A stretch of 64,000 bases of DNA from MESE01 sp036675035 (GCA_036675035.1 JAKFFO010000119.1:24931-88930), one strand, 5' to 3'; numbered from the stretch's first letter, positions 1 through 9,226 are shown. Program-made: numbers and translations. The notes: generated from the sequence alone by a model not told the origin.

Positions 1-2201
1 CCGGTCCATGCCGCATCCAGAGGTTCCTTGCTCAATCTGGCAATGCGTTCCTTGTAAAGTGCATACAGCCGGAAATCCGGCTGCATTCGTGCCAGTTCAT
101 CAAGCACTGCCTCCGCCTCTTGCCAGTTCTGCTGTCGATAATATTGCAGCATCTTGTTCCACAGTTCCAGTTCCTGGACAACCGGCCCGGTCAGCTGCCC
201 GTCAATGCCGACCGGTTCGAAAATTGCGACCGGCTTGTCTTTCCCCACGACCTGTACCAGATCAAGCTCTCTGAACTGAATGTCGCTGACAGCATGCCTG
301 GTGGCTTCGCCCACGATGATACCGACACCATACTGCTTGGTAATGCTTTCCAGGCGTGACCCCAGGTTGACTGCATCGCCCATCACCGTATAGGCCTTGC
401 GCACTACCGACCCCATGTCGCCGACGGTCATGGTTCCGGTGTTGATTCCGATTCCGATTTTCATTTCCTGTATCCCGCGTGCCGCCAAGGTACGGTTCAG
501 GTCTTCCAGTGCATTCTGCATTTCCAACGCGGTAATTATTGCGTTGCGTGCATGGTCGGAATCGCTTACCGGAGCACCCCAGAATGCCATGATCGCATCG
601 CCGATATACTTGTCGAGAGTTCCCCGGTGTTCGCGGATCACCAGCGTCATCGCGCTGAGATACTCGTTCATCAAATGCGCCAGCTGATCCGGCTCCATGC
701 CTTCCGACATGCTTGTGAATCCCCGGACGTCCGAAAACAATACCGTCAGCTCCGCCTTTCGACCTTCCATGCTGTAACTCTGGGGATTGCGGCTCATTTC
801 TTCGACCAGTTTGGGGGGCACGTATTGGCCGAACAATTCCGTAAACTGGCGCTTCGTCCTGGATTCGAAAAAATAACCGTAGGACATGTTCAATACATAC
901 AATCCGCCCAGGAGCAGCAGACTGGGCGCAAGAGGCTGCACCCAGTTTGCGTATTCCCATAAGCTGAGATTGGTGCCGATGATCGCGGCCAGCATCAGAA
1001 GTGTAGTGAGCGTGGCGCGTAGTGGTGAGCGCCAGGGGAACAGAAAAATCATCACCCCGCCGACCAGCAACAGAAAAATGAACTCGACCGCTACTGCATA
1101 TTGCGGCTTGAGTTTGATACTGCCGTCCAGCATGCCGGTGATGAGATTCGCATGGACCTCGACTCCGGGATAGACAGGACTCACCGGGGTCGTGCGCTGA
1201 TCCTTCAAGCCGGGCGCGGTGGTACCGATGAGCGCAATCCGCCCTCGGAGTTGCTCCGGTTTGATGCGGTCGGCCAATATGTCCGCGATCGAGTAATACC
1301 GATAACTTTTTTCATAGCCGCGATAAGGCACAAGTGCTGCCAGATTTTCATCGACCGGAATTCGCAATGTACCCTGCGCGGTCGGCAGGTCCAGCCAGTC
1401 GACCGCGCCGTATTCGCCGGCAGTAGTGTCATCGCTTGCCTCGAAGCCGGGAACAATATCAGGACTGCCCAGCAATGCACGCACCATCGCAAGCGACAAG
1501 GTTTCGTAGTAACTACCATCGTGCTTCATCATCAGCGGTACGCGACGCACGCTGCCATCCGGGTCGGTAATCGGATTGACATAGCCCGCACCAAAGGCCG
1601 CTTGCTGGAACACCTGAAGATTACCGCCATAATTTGGCCAGGAAAGTACCTTGGCATCCCGGTCCTTGAGCGCCGAAGCCGGCAATACGGGCGATGGGAT
1701 GACGCCGCTGCTTCTTCCTTCATCCGCAAAGTAATAACCCAGGATGACCGGTTTGCCGTTGAGGGATTTGACGAACAGTCCGTCGTAGTCGAGTTGCGGG
1801 CGAAGCTGATTGACTACCGCCAGATACTGCTGATCGTGTCTGAGTTCTGCTTGTGCCAGACCGTCGAGAACCTTCAGCCCGGAGCTGTGGTCCGCTTCTG
1901 CGAGAAAGACGTCAAAGCCCAGTAGTCGAATTCCATATTGATCGAACAGCTTGTCAACCAGCTTTGCCATCCGGTCGCGACCCCAAGGCCACCGGCCGAC
2001 TTCGGCCAGGCTTTTTTCGTCGATATCGAGAATTACCAGCCGGTCGTCTACCGTCTGCGGCATGGTCAGCCGTATTTTCGTATCGTATAAAAGATTATCG
2101 AGGGAATTGATAAACGATATCTGGTATGCCGAACTCGTGTGAAGAAGAAGCACAAGCAGGAGCAATAGCCCGAATACATAGCGGATTGCATGTTGTCTCA
2201 A
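1..2201 (-). CDS. CHASE2-domain class III adenylate cyclase, 3' end outside window
   Basis: Membrane-bound nucleotide cyclase that probably makes cAMP from ATP in response to a periplasmic signal. The frame stays open from a TTG start at 2201 (GGGAG about 7 nt upstream) to the window edge, giving about 733 visible residues. In order it has an N-terminal membrane segment (residues 8-25), a periplasmic CHASE2 domain (about 30-350), membrane segments at about 370-440, and a cyclase domain (about 480-640). Visible catalytic features are FSDVRGF (metal Asp about 491), DKYIGDAIMAF (Lys531 and metal Asp535) and YTVMGDAVNLGSR (Asp609, Asn612, Arg616). The Lys/Asp pair fits ATP rather than GTP. The tail after residue 660 looks helical and its end is not seen. 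It lies downstream of the RDD gene on the same strand, 214 nt away. Confidence 0.92.
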   Translation of the reverse strand, partial: MRQHAIRYVFGLLLLLVLLLHTSSAYQISFINSLDNLLYDTKIRLTMPQTVDDRLVILDIDEKSLAEVGRWPWGRDRMAKLVDKLFDQYGIRLLGFDVFLAEADHSSGLKVLDGLAQAELRHDQQYLAVVNQLRPQLDYDGLFVKSLNGKPVILGYYFADEGRSSGVIPSPVLPASALKDRDAKVLSWPNYGGNLQVFQQAAFGAGYVNPITDPDGSVRRVPLMMKHDGSYYETLSLAMVRALLGSPDIVPGFEASDDTTAGEYGAVDWLDLPTAQGTLRIPVDENLAALVPYRGYEKSYRYYSIADILADRIKPEQLRGRIALIGTTAPGLKDQRTTPVSPVYPGVEVHANLITGMLDGSIKLKPQYAVAVEFIFLLLVGGVMIFLFPWRSPLRATLTTLLMLAAIIGTNLSLWEYANWVQPLAPSLLLLGGLYVLNMSYGYFFESRTKRQFTELFGQYVPPKLVEEMSRNPQSYSMEGRKAELTVLFSDVRGFTSMSEGMEPDQLAHLMNEYLSAMTLVIREHRGTLDKYIGDAIMAFWGAPVSDSDHARNAIITALEMQNALEDLNRTLAARGIQEMKIGIGINTGTMTVGDMGSVVRKAYTVMGDAVNLGSRLESITKQYGVGIIVGEATRHAVSDIQFRELDLVQVVGKDKPVAIFEPVGIDGQLTGPVVQELELWNKMLQYYRQQNWQEAEAVLDELARMQPDFRLYALYKERIARLSKEPLDAAWT

Positions 2202-2415
2202 AAGCAAACTCCCGTTGCTTGTGGTTTTCTATTATTTTGTGCGCTGAACCGGCTGGCGGCGGTAATCGTTTTTTTATATCGCAGCCCCGCGTTATTTTAT
2301 TTTCGAATATCACGCATCTGGCTGGAATCGTACACTGTTTTTTGTGTATTTAATTCAGTTATTTGCTATAAAAACACGGTCGTTGCGCCAGAAAAATGCC
2401 CTTTTCGAGATCGAA

Positions 2416-2934
2416 TTAACGAGAGGGCGAATTGTTGTCCAAGTAATCGTCGGTGCTGGTCAGGCGCGTGCCTGCCAATCGGTCATGAAGAAATTGGCGT
2501 TCCCGGTCCAGGTAAGTGGCTATCGCCCAGATCGCGACGTTGGCGAACGGGATTAAAAGCAACATTCCTTTTTCTGCTTCGACCAACCATGCCAGCGCGA
2601 GGCCCGGGAAAATCGATAGCCATGCGAGCAAGTATCTGGCAATCGCGCGCCACACCGTCACCTGCTTCCCATCGATATCGGTTACCCGGATTTTCCAGGT
2701 CTTCATCGCGAGTGTCTGACCGCCATGAGTCCAGAACCAGACAAAATAAATACCAAGTACGAGAAAAAGCCAGTCCTGCAAGGCGCTGCGCAAATATAGC
2801 GCGTGACGTTGCTCCATGAGGGTGGAAAATATCCATACCGCCGCAAACAGGACGGCAAACACCAGAATCGATTCGTATAACATGCTGGCGAGGCGGCGCT
2901 TCAGCGATGGCGTTGCGATGAGTTTCGAGGTCAA
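2416..2934 (-). CDS. RDD family integral membrane protein
   Basis: Small membrane protein of the RDD family, 172 residues, function unknown. Hydrophobic segments lie at about 22-42, 52-70, 100-120 and 125-143. The family signature is seen as LKRRLASMLYE near residue 11 and the arginine/aspartate-rich end DRLAGTRL near residue 150, with GGQTLAMKTWKIRV between them. A TTG start at 2934 is preferred because an in-frame TAG lies just upstream and the resulting N terminus matches the family. No clear Shine-Dalgarno sequence is visible. The next ATG, at 2883, would remove the conserved N terminus. It probably belongs to the same transcription direction as the cyclase downstream. Confidence 0.82.
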   Translation of the reverse strand: MTSKLIATPSLKRRLASMLYESILVFAVLFAAVWIFSTLMEQRHALYLRSALQDWLFLVLGIYFVWFWTHGGQTLAMKTWKIRVTDIDGKQVTVWRAIARYLLAWLSIFPGLALAWLVEAEKGMLLLIPFANVAIWAIATYLDRERQFLHDRLAGTRLTSTDDYLDNNSPSR

Positions 2935-3431
2935 GTGGAAAATGAATTCTGTCTAAGGTTGTCGGGGTAGCGGATTTGATGCCGCCGTCGAAATATTCGA
3001 TGGATGCAGCCTTTCCCGCACGCTCCATATCCTGCTGCGAGCAGTAATGCGGCTGATTGACGAGGAGGGGTTCTTGAACCTCTTCATCGACTGCAGCAAA
3101 GGCCTGATTGCGTTTTGGCTTGATCCGTACTTGTTTCAGCGGCGTTGCAGCGACGGCCTGATTCAGAGGTATCGAGCCAATCGCCTTCGAGATTTCCCGA
3201 ATATTTGGTCAGACTCGAATCGTGAACCGTGTGCGGCAATAAGCGCCGGATCAGTGCCAGCCCTTTGGCAGCACTCCCGTCTTCGTGCTGGGACGGGGAA
3301 AGCGGACGGATGTTGCCCAATGCGTCAGCGGGCAAATTCAAAACTTTGCGCATGCTAGCAAAAAAGGCTGCATTTGTGCGGGTTTTTAGCGCAAAAACGC
3401 TTGATTTTAAAGCGATTTCGAAGAATTTGAC
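2935..3431. other. Stretch without a confident gene, possibly decayed reading frames
   Basis: No reading frame here has a good start, a good stop and a recognisable family. On the minus strand two overlapping frames look partly protein-like: one covers about 3450-3084, and another opens after a stop near 3217 and runs without a stop past the RDD start, so it cannot be an intact gene in that form. A switch between these frames near 3200 would be needed to join them. I see no rRNA, tRNA or insertion sequence. Relatives often carry extra small genes and a sigma factor between the RDD gene and ilvI (recalled, not checked), so gene loss is a reasonable reading. Confidence 0.4.
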
Positions 3432-3460
3432 TTGACCAAAATGGTGCAACGCATTAACGT
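3432..3460 (+). promoter_or_regulatory. Candidate sigma-70 promoter of the ilvI leader
   Basis: TTGACC at 3432-3437 and TAACGT at 3455-3460 are separated by 17 bp. The -35 box is good and the -10 box only moderate. Transcription would begin near 3467, about 25 nt before the putative leader peptide and about 313 nt before ilvI. Confidence 0.4.
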
Positions 3461-3491
3461 ATCACTCCCTTCGCCATCTCGAAGGGGCATT

Positions 3492-3548
3492 ATGTTCTTT
3501 TCGAACGCGGCGCATGATGCCGCCACTCGACGAGACGCGCTTTATTAG
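3492..3548 (+). CDS. Putative 18-residue leader peptide upstream of ilvI
   Basis: A short frame, ATG at 3492 to TAG at 3548, encodes MFFSNAAHDAATRRDALY. A strong Shine-Dalgarno sequence, GAAGGGG at 3481-3487, ends 4 nt before the ATG, which is better than the site before most genes here. The peptide is not rich in Ile, Leu or Val, so it is not a classical codon-counting leader; only one Leu codon precedes the stop. A second overlapping frame (ATG near 3514, 34 residues) has no good ribosome site. Translation is inferred from the ribosome site alone. Confidence 0.35.
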   Translation: MFFSNAAHDAATRRDALY

Positions 3549-3779
3549 AAAGCTGTTTGCTCTAACCCGCGCCACAAGCGTGAAAAATTTGCATCGGTAC
3601 TTTGGAATCTCCGGCTGAACGAGTCGCGTCAAGCGTCGGTTTGAACCACATTCACGAATGTGCAACGAAACGGCGCAACCCGCACAACCAAGGGAAGCCT
3701 CTGATCCATCGATACTCTGCGATTTTGCCAGGAGAGAGCATCCGATCAATTTCCAATGGACCTTGAAAGGACTTGTAAC

Positions 3780-5504
3780 ATGAACTCAGAAATAACCGGC
3801 GCAGAAATTGTCGTGCGCTGCCTGGCCGACGAAGGCGTTGAGCACGTATTCGGCTATCCCGGCGGAGCAGTGCTTTACATTTACGACGCAATCTTCAATC
3901 AGGAAAAATTCCAGCATATTCTGGTGCGCCACGAGCAGGCTGCGGTGCACGCTGCAGATGCCTATTCGCGAAGCTCGAACAAGGTCGGCGTTGCGCTCGT
4001 GACTTCGGGGCCCGGCGTAACCAACGCGGTGACCGGTCTGGCGACCGCTTACATGGATTCGATTCCGATGGTAGTCATTTCGGGCCAGGTTCCGTCGCAT
4101 GCAATCGGCCAGGACGCATTCCAGGAATGCGACACAGTCGGAATCACCCGTCCCTGCGTCAAGCACAACTTCCTCGTCAAGGACGTCAAGGACCTGGCGG
4201 CGACGATGAAAAAAGCATTCTATATCGCGACCACTGGACGTCCCGGACCGGTGCTGGTCGATATTCCAAAAGACATCACGATGCACAAGTGCGCGTACGA
4301 GTATCCGAAGGAGCTCGATATGCGTTCTTATAAACCGGTCGACAAAGGCCATTCCGGACAGATCCGCAAGGCGCTGCAATTGCTGTTGCAGGCCGAACGT
4401 CCGATGATTTATACCGGTGGCGGCGTTATCCTTGCCAATGCGGCTCCGGAATTGAACAAGCTGGTCGACAGGCTGGGCTTCCCTTGCACAAATACATTGA
4501 TGGGTTTGGGCGCGTACAGGGCGTCCAGCGACAAGTTCGTCGGCATGCCGGGCATGCACGGTACTTACGAAGCCAATATGGCGATGCAGCACTGCGATGT
4601 CCTGATCGCCATCGGCGCGCGTTTCGATGATCGGGTGATCGGCAATCCAAAGCATTTTGCATCGCATCCGCGCAAGATCATCCATATCGACATCGATCCA
4701 TCGTCGATTTCAAAGCGCGTCAAGGTTGATATTCCGATTGTCGGCAACGTGAAAGACGTTCTGCAGGAGTTGCTGTCACAGCTCGATGCGGTCGAATCCG
4801 CAGCTTCAAAGGCGTCTGCTGGCACACTTGCCAACTGGTGGAAACAAATCAACGAATGGCGTGAGCGCAACTGCCTGAAATATCCGACCTCGAAAGAAGT
4901 CATCAAACCGCAGTCGGTCGTGGAAAAAGTATGGGAAGTCACCAACGGCGATGCGTTCATCACATCGGATGTCGGACAGCATCAAATGTGGGCTGCGCAA
5001 TACTATCGCTTCGACAAGCCACGCCGCTGGATCAATTCGGGTGGACTGGGCACAATGGGCGTAGGGCTCCCGTATGCGATGGGCGTGCAAATGGCAAATC
5101 CTGGCTCTACGGTTGCCTGTATTACCGGCGAGGCATCGATCCAGATGTGCATTCAAGAGCTGGCAACCTGCAAGCAGTATCACCTGACGCCGAAGATCAT
5201 CCTGTTGAACAACCGTTTCCTCGGCATGGTGCGCCAGTGGCAGCAGATCGATTACGGATCACGCTATTCCGAGTCGTACATGGATTCGCTGCCGGACTTC
5301 ACGATGCTGGCTGAATCTTTCGGACACGTCGGAATGAAAATCGAAAATCCGAATGACGTTGACGGTGCGTTGAAAGAGGCGTTCGGCATGAAAGACCGGT
5401 TGGTTTTCATGAATTTCATTACCGATCAGACCGAGAATGTTTGGCCGATGGTCAAGGCTGGAAAAGGGCTGACTGAAATGCTCCTTGGTTCGGAGGATCT
5501 GTAA
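3780..5504 (+). CDS. ilvI: Acetolactate synthase, large (catalytic) subunit
   Basis: ThDP- and FAD-dependent acetohydroxyacid synthase subunit. It condenses two pyruvates, or pyruvate with 2-oxobutyrate, in the first common step of Val/Leu/Ile synthesis. The 574 residues fit the family. Visible: HVFGYPGGAVLYIYDA near residue 22, catalytic Glu in RHEQAAVHAADAY (about 52), the central FAD/Rossmann domain, and the C-terminal ThDP domain with GEAS then NNRFLGMVRQWQ. The ThDP motif begins GEAS rather than the usual GDGS; I believe Glu at this place is common in relatives. The ATG at 3780 is chosen because GAAAGGA lies 8 nt upstream; an in-frame ATG at 3756 lacks this. ilvH follows after 2 nt. Confidence 0.96.
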   Translation: MNSEITGAEIVVRCLADEGVEHVFGYPGGAVLYIYDAIFNQEKFQHILVRHEQAAVHAADAYSRSSNKVGVALVTSGPGVTNAVTGLATAYMDSIPMVVISGQVPSHAIGQDAFQECDTVGITRPCVKHNFLVKDVKDLAATMKKAFYIATTGRPGPVLVDIPKDITMHKCAYEYPKELDMRSYKPVDKGHSGQIRKALQLLLQAERPMIYTGGGVILANAAPELNKLVDRLGFPCTNTLMGLGAYRASSDKFVGMPGMHGTYEANMAMQHCDVLIAIGARFDDRVIGNPKHFASHPRKIIHIDIDPSSISKRVKVDIPIVGNVKDVLQELLSQLDAVESAASKASAGTLANWWKQINEWRERNCLKYPTSKEVIKPQSVVEKVWEVTNGDAFITSDVGQHQMWAAQYYRFDKPRRWINSGGLGTMGVGLPYAMGVQMANPGSTVACITGEASIQMCIQELATCKQYHLTPKIILLNNRFLGMVRQWQQIDYGSRYSESYMDSLPDFTMLAESFGHVGMKIENPNDVDGALKEAFGMKDRLVFMNFITDQTENVWPMVKAGKGLTEMLLGSEDL

Positions 5505-5506
5505 TC

Positions 5507-5998
5507 ATGCGACATATCATTTCTGTTTTGCTTGAAAATGAAGCTGGCGCATTGTCGCGTGTGGTCGGATTGTTCTCGGCACGAGGTTACAATATCGAAA
5601 CATTGACGGTGGCTCCAACCGAAGATCCGACGCTATCCCGCATGACCATCGTCACCTCCGGTTCGGACGACGTGATTGAACAAATCACCAAGCACTTGAA
5701 CCGCCTGATCGAAGTCGTCAAGGTGGTTGACCTCACGGAGGGCGCGCACATTGAACGCGAACTGATGCTGATCAAGGTGCGGGCGGTCGGCAAGGAGCGC
5801 GAAGAAATGAAGCGGACCGCGGATATTTTCCGTGGCCGCATCATCGACGTTACCGACAAGACCTATACGATCGAACTGACCGGCAACAAGACCAAGCTCG
5901 ATGCATTCATCGATTCGATCGACAAGGCTGCAATCCTGGAAACCGTGCGCACCGGCGGTTCGGGCATCGGCCGCGGCGAGCGTATTCTCAAGGTTTAG
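5507..5998 (+). CDS. ilvH: Acetolactate synthase, small regulatory subunit
   Basis: Regulatory partner of the large subunit, giving full activity and valine feedback inhibition. It has 163 residues, the normal length. An N-terminal ACT domain covers about 1-75, with HIISVLLENEAGALSRVVGLF and RGYNIETLTVAPTED being typical of IlvH. The C-terminal ACT-like domain covers about 80-160 and ends GIGRGERILKV. It begins 2 nt after the ilvI stop, so the subunits are co-translated. A 60-nt space separates it from ilvC. Confidence 0.96.
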   Translation: MRHIISVLLENEAGALSRVVGLFSARGYNIETLTVAPTEDPTLSRMTIVTSGSDDVIEQITKHLNRLIEVVKVVDLTEGAHIERELMLIKVRAVGKEREEMKRTADIFRGRIIDVTDKTYTIELTGNKTKLDAFIDSIDKAAILETVRTGGSGIGRGERILKV

Positions 5999-6058
5999 TA
6001 TTTTCAAAGTTAAATTCAGTCCACACCAACATCTAATTTAAATTCATTTAGGAACATC

Positions 6059-7075
6059 ATGAAAGTTTTCTACGATAAAGACTGCGACCTGTCCCTGATC
6101 AAAGGCAAGAACGTCGCCATCATCGGATACGGTTCGCAGGGTCATGCGCACGCGCAAAACCTGAACGATTCCGGCTGCAAAGTGACGGTAGGCCTGCGCA
6201 AAGGCGGCGCCTCCTGGAACAAGGTAAAGAATGCCGGCCTGAACGTTGCGGAAGTCAACGATGCGGTCAAGGCCGCTGATGTGATCATGATTCTTCTGCC
6301 AGACGAAAATATTGCGCAGGTATATAACGAGAATGTCGCTCCGCATGCAAAAGAAGGCGCGGTGCTGGCTTTTGCACACGGCTTTAACGTGCATTACGGC
6401 CAGGTCGTGCCACGTGCCGATCTTGATGTGATCATGATCGCTCCCAAGGCGCCCGGCCACACGGTGCGTTCCACCTACTCGCAGGGAGGCGGCGTGCCGC
6501 ACCTGATCGCGATTTATCAAGACAAATCCGGGATTGCCCGCGATATCGCGCTGTCCTATGCAATGGCCAATGGTGGCGGACGTGCCGGCATCATCGAAAC
6601 CAACTTCCGTGAAGAAACCGAGACCGATTTGTTCGGTGAACAGGCCGTTCTGTGCGGCGGCACCGTCGAGCTGATCAAGGCGGGTTTCGAGACGCTGGTG
6701 GAAGCCGGCTATGCGCCCGAAATGGCTTATTTCGAATGCCTGCATGAATTGAAACTGATCGTCGATCTGATCTACGAAGGCGGAATCGCCAACATGAATT
6801 ATTCGATTTCGAACAATGCGGAATACGGCGAATACGTTACCGGTCCGCGTATCGTGACCGAAGATACCAAGAACGCGATGCGCCAATGCCTGAAGGATAT
6901 TCAAACAGGCGAGTATGCGAAGAGCTTCATTCTGGAAAACAAGGCCGGCGCACCGACCCTTATTTCGCGTCGCCGCCTCACCGCGGAACACCAGATCGAA
7001 GAAGTCGGCGGAAAATTGCGCGCAATGATGCCGTGGATCGCCAAAAACAAGCTGGTCGATCAATCGAAAAACTAA
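6059..7075 (+). CDS. ilvC: Ketol-acid reductoisomerase (class I)
   Basis: Converts 2-acetolactate or 2-aceto-2-hydroxybutyrate to the dihydroxy acid by Mg-dependent isomerisation and NADPH reduction, the second common step of Val/Leu/Ile synthesis. The 338 residues match the short class I form. The N-terminal Rossmann domain shows IIGYGSQGHAHAQNL with the glycine-rich loop (about 22-30). The C-terminal knotted domain contains ETDLFGEQAVLCGG (metal ligands) and the paired acidic helix FECLHELKLIVDLIYEGG. It is the third gene of the ilvI-ilvH-ilvC run. A strong terminator lies about 185 nt downstream, immediately before the next gene. Confidence 0.97.
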   Translation: MKVFYDKDCDLSLIKGKNVAIIGYGSQGHAHAQNLNDSGCKVTVGLRKGGASWNKVKNAGLNVAEVNDAVKAADVIMILLPDENIAQVYNENVAPHAKEGAVLAFAHGFNVHYGQVVPRADLDVIMIAPKAPGHTVRSTYSQGGGVPHLIAIYQDKSGIARDIALSYAMANGGGRAGIIETNFREETETDLFGEQAVLCGGTVELIKAGFETLVEAGYAPEMAYFECLHELKLIVDLIYEGGIANMNYSISNNAEYGEYVTGPRIVTEDTKNAMRQCLKDIQTGEYAKSFILENKAGAPTLISRRRLTAEHQIEEVGGKLRAMMPWIAKNKLVDQSKN

Positions 7076-7260
7076 CGACGTAAAGGCGTCGGCATCATGC
7101 GATCATGCGCTTGTCGGCGCATGGATGCCGCGCCTGTAGATTTTCTGGCGTTGCATGTCTTGGGCCGGCAAGCTCGGGCGATGGATCGTGGCGGCAGGCG
7201 AAGCGAACCTCGACAGTCAATAACTGATTGTTGAATTCTTTAGGTTTACGGTGACTAATC

Positions 7261-7292
7261 AAGGGGCGTGCATTGAGTACCGCCCCTTTTTT
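7261..7292 (+). terminator. Rho-independent terminator after ilvC
   Basis: AAGGGGCG at 7261-7268 pairs with CGCCCCTT at 7281-7288 across a 12-nt loop, and a run of six T follows from 7287. It ends just before the ribosome site of the SIMPL gene, so it closes the ilv operon. The rest of 7076-7260 shows nothing I can name. Confidence 0.85.
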
Positions 7293-7306
7293 ATTGGAGA
7301 AACCTC

Positions 7307-8059
7307 ATGTTGAAAATCATAAGCGTATGTCTATTTTCTGTTCTTTTTAGCACGGTGTTGAATGGGTACGCGCAACCGGCAATACAAACCGGCGGCGCGC
7401 TGATTATTGTTCCGGCCTATGGCGAAGTGCGGCATCCTAATGACGAAGCACGGGTCCTGCTGATGATCGAAGAACAGGATAAGGACAAGACCGCTGCGGC
7501 GTCCAGGGTCAATCAGAAAATGAAGCAGGGGACTGCTATCGTAAAGCGAGAAGATCCGACAGCCACCTTGAAAACATACGGTTATTACACGTATCCGGTA
7601 TATGCGGACGACCAGCCAAAACCTGATCGCAAGCCGCGGACGCCTGTTGCGTGGCGCGTTGGACAGTATCTGGAGGTGATCACCACGAACCTGTCCGACC
7701 TTCCGGCAACGGTCGCGGCAGCGCAGCAGCTACTGGCGCTTAATGGTTTGCAGTTCAGCTTGACCGAAGCGACCCGCAAACAACTGGACGAGCAACGTAT
7801 TGCAGCAACGTACAAGGATTTGACCGACCGCATTGCGGCGATTGCAAAAACGATGGGACGCAACATAGCAGACGCTACGCTGGAGACCGTGGACTTTGAG
7901 GGATCCGGGGATTATGTGCAAACACAAAGTAAAGGGGTTTCCGCCATGGCAATGCGTACATCGAGAATGCAGGAAGCAGCGCCGGTGGAAGAGCCCAACT
8001 TTGAGCCGGGCGAAACAATTCTGCAAATGCGCGTAGTTGGGAAAGTCAAATTCAAGTGA
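7307..8059 (+). CDS. SIMPL-domain (DUF541) secreted protein
   Basis: Probable periplasmic protein of 250 residues. A signal peptide is visible (positively charged start MLK, hydrophobic core ISVCLFSVLFSTVL, likely cut after GYA near residue 22). The remainder has the SIMPL/DUF541 pattern: an opening beta-strand with GEVRHPNDEARVLLMIEEQDKDKT, a repeated NQKMKQ helix, then a second half ending in ILQMRVVGKVKF. Family members are linked to oxidative stress or membrane maintenance but have no agreed reaction. GGAGA lies 6 nt before the ATG. It stands alone between the ilv terminator and pssA; psd would be expected here in many relatives (from memory). Confidence 0.75.
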   Translation: MLKIISVCLFSVLFSTVLNGYAQPAIQTGGALIIVPAYGEVRHPNDEARVLLMIEEQDKDKTAAASRVNQKMKQGTAIVKREDPTATLKTYGYYTYPVYADDQPKPDRKPRTPVAWRVGQYLEVITTNLSDLPATVAAAQQLLALNGLQFSLTEATRKQLDEQRIAATYKDLTDRIAAIAKTMGRNIADATLETVDFEGSGDYVQTQSKGVSAMAMRTSRMQEAAPVEEPNFEPGETILQMRVVGKVKFK

Positions 8060-8347
8060 ACCGGCACTGACGGGTATTGAAAGCTGCATGGTCTGCTCGC
8101 CTTATCCAATATCATATTGACGGAATCGGCCCGGCGGCCTTGCTGGTCATGTGTGATATCAAGACAAATGATATGCTGACGTGAAAGAAGCGCTACGGAT
8201 ATATCAGAATCGATGTGCAAAACCCTCGCCGTTTTGCCGCTAAAGCCCAAGTCGAAAAATGGTAACGAGCAAGGTGTCGCACTGGAGATGCGCTTGCCGG
8301 GACCCTGATCCGGCGTCGTACACTCGATATCGAAAAACAGGATACAT

Positions 8348-9226
8348 ATGGCAACTTTCAATCGTCGCAAATCAAAAAAAGCAAATGTGACGCAGTTCCC
8401 TAAAATTCCCCGGCCTTACAAGCATAGTCTTCGCCGCCCGCAATTGGAGGATGGGGAACCGGCTCAACCGTCGTTGCGCAGGCGAAGCATCTACTTGTTG
8501 CCGAACGCGTTTACGACGGCAGGATTGTTCTGCGGCTTCTACGCCGTCGTGATGGCGATGAATTTGAAATTCGACTATGCATCGATCGCGATATTTGCGG
8601 CGATGGTACTGGATGCGATCGACGGACGCGTGGCACGATTGACGAATACCCAAAGCGAATTCGGCGCACAATATGATAGCTTGGCAGACATGGTGTCCTT
8701 TGGGGCTGCGCCGGCATTAATTGTCTATGAATGGTCACTGCGCGGTTTTGGCAAGTGGGGCTGGCTTGCGGCTTTCGTTTATTGTGCTGGCGCTGCGCTG
8801 CGTCTGGCGCGCTTCAATACCAACATCACGGTAGTCGACAAACGTTATTTTCAGGGCTTGCCGAGTCCGGCGGCGGCGGCACTGGTTGCCGGCTTCATCT
8901 GGCTCATGGATGACTTGGGCTTCGCCGGGACCGATCTCACGCTGGCAGCCTGGGTCATCACTCTGTATGCAGGATTGACCATGGTGACCAATGTACCGTT
9001 TTACAGTTTCAAGGACGTGAATTTTCGCAAGTCGGTTCCCTTCATTGCGATTTTTCTGATTGTTCTCGTGTTTGTCGCTGTTTCTAGTGACCCGCCCAAA
9101 GTGCTGTTCGGTTTGTTCGTACTGTATGGATTATCGGGCTATGGCGTATATTTCTGGCGCTTGTTCAAGGGAAAACCAGTCAGCATCATCCAGACGGAGA
9201 GAGAGCAGTCGGAAGAAAAGGAATGA
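8348..9226 (+). CDS. pssA: CDP-diacylglycerol-serine O-phosphatidyltransferase
   Basis: Inner-membrane enzyme making phosphatidylserine from CDP-diacylglycerol and serine, the first committed step to phosphatidylethanolamine. It has 292 residues. The CDP-alcohol phosphotransferase motif is complete: DAIDGRVARLTNTQSEFG followed by DSLADMVSFGAAPA, supplying the D-G-AR-G-D-D residues at about 89-115. Several hydrophobic segments follow. A basic, poorly conserved N-terminal extension of about 50 residues precedes the first membrane helix. The start ATG has CAGGA a few bases upstream. No psd gene for the next step is present in the window. Confidence 0.93.
   Translation: MATFNRRKSKKANVTQFPKIPRPYKHSLRRPQLEDGEPAQPSLRRRSIYLLPNAFTTAGLFCGFYAVVMAMNLKFDYASIAIFAAMVLDAIDGRVARLTNTQSEFGAQYDSLADMVSFGAAPALIVYEWSLRGFGKWGWLAAFVYCAGAALRLARFNTNITVVDKRYFQGLPSPAAAALVAGFIWLMDDLGFAGTDLTLAAWVITLYAGLTMVTNVPFYSFKDVNFRKSVPFIAIFLIVLVFVAVSSDPPKVLFGLFVLYGLSGYGVYFWRLFKGKPVSIIQTEREQSEEKE

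Noticed and set aside
2930..3095. A minus-strand frame with LLLAAGYGAC that looks like a lipobox and ends overlapping the RDD start
   Set aside because: It has no start codon with a signal peptide, and the sequence after the Cys is not like any small lipoprotein.
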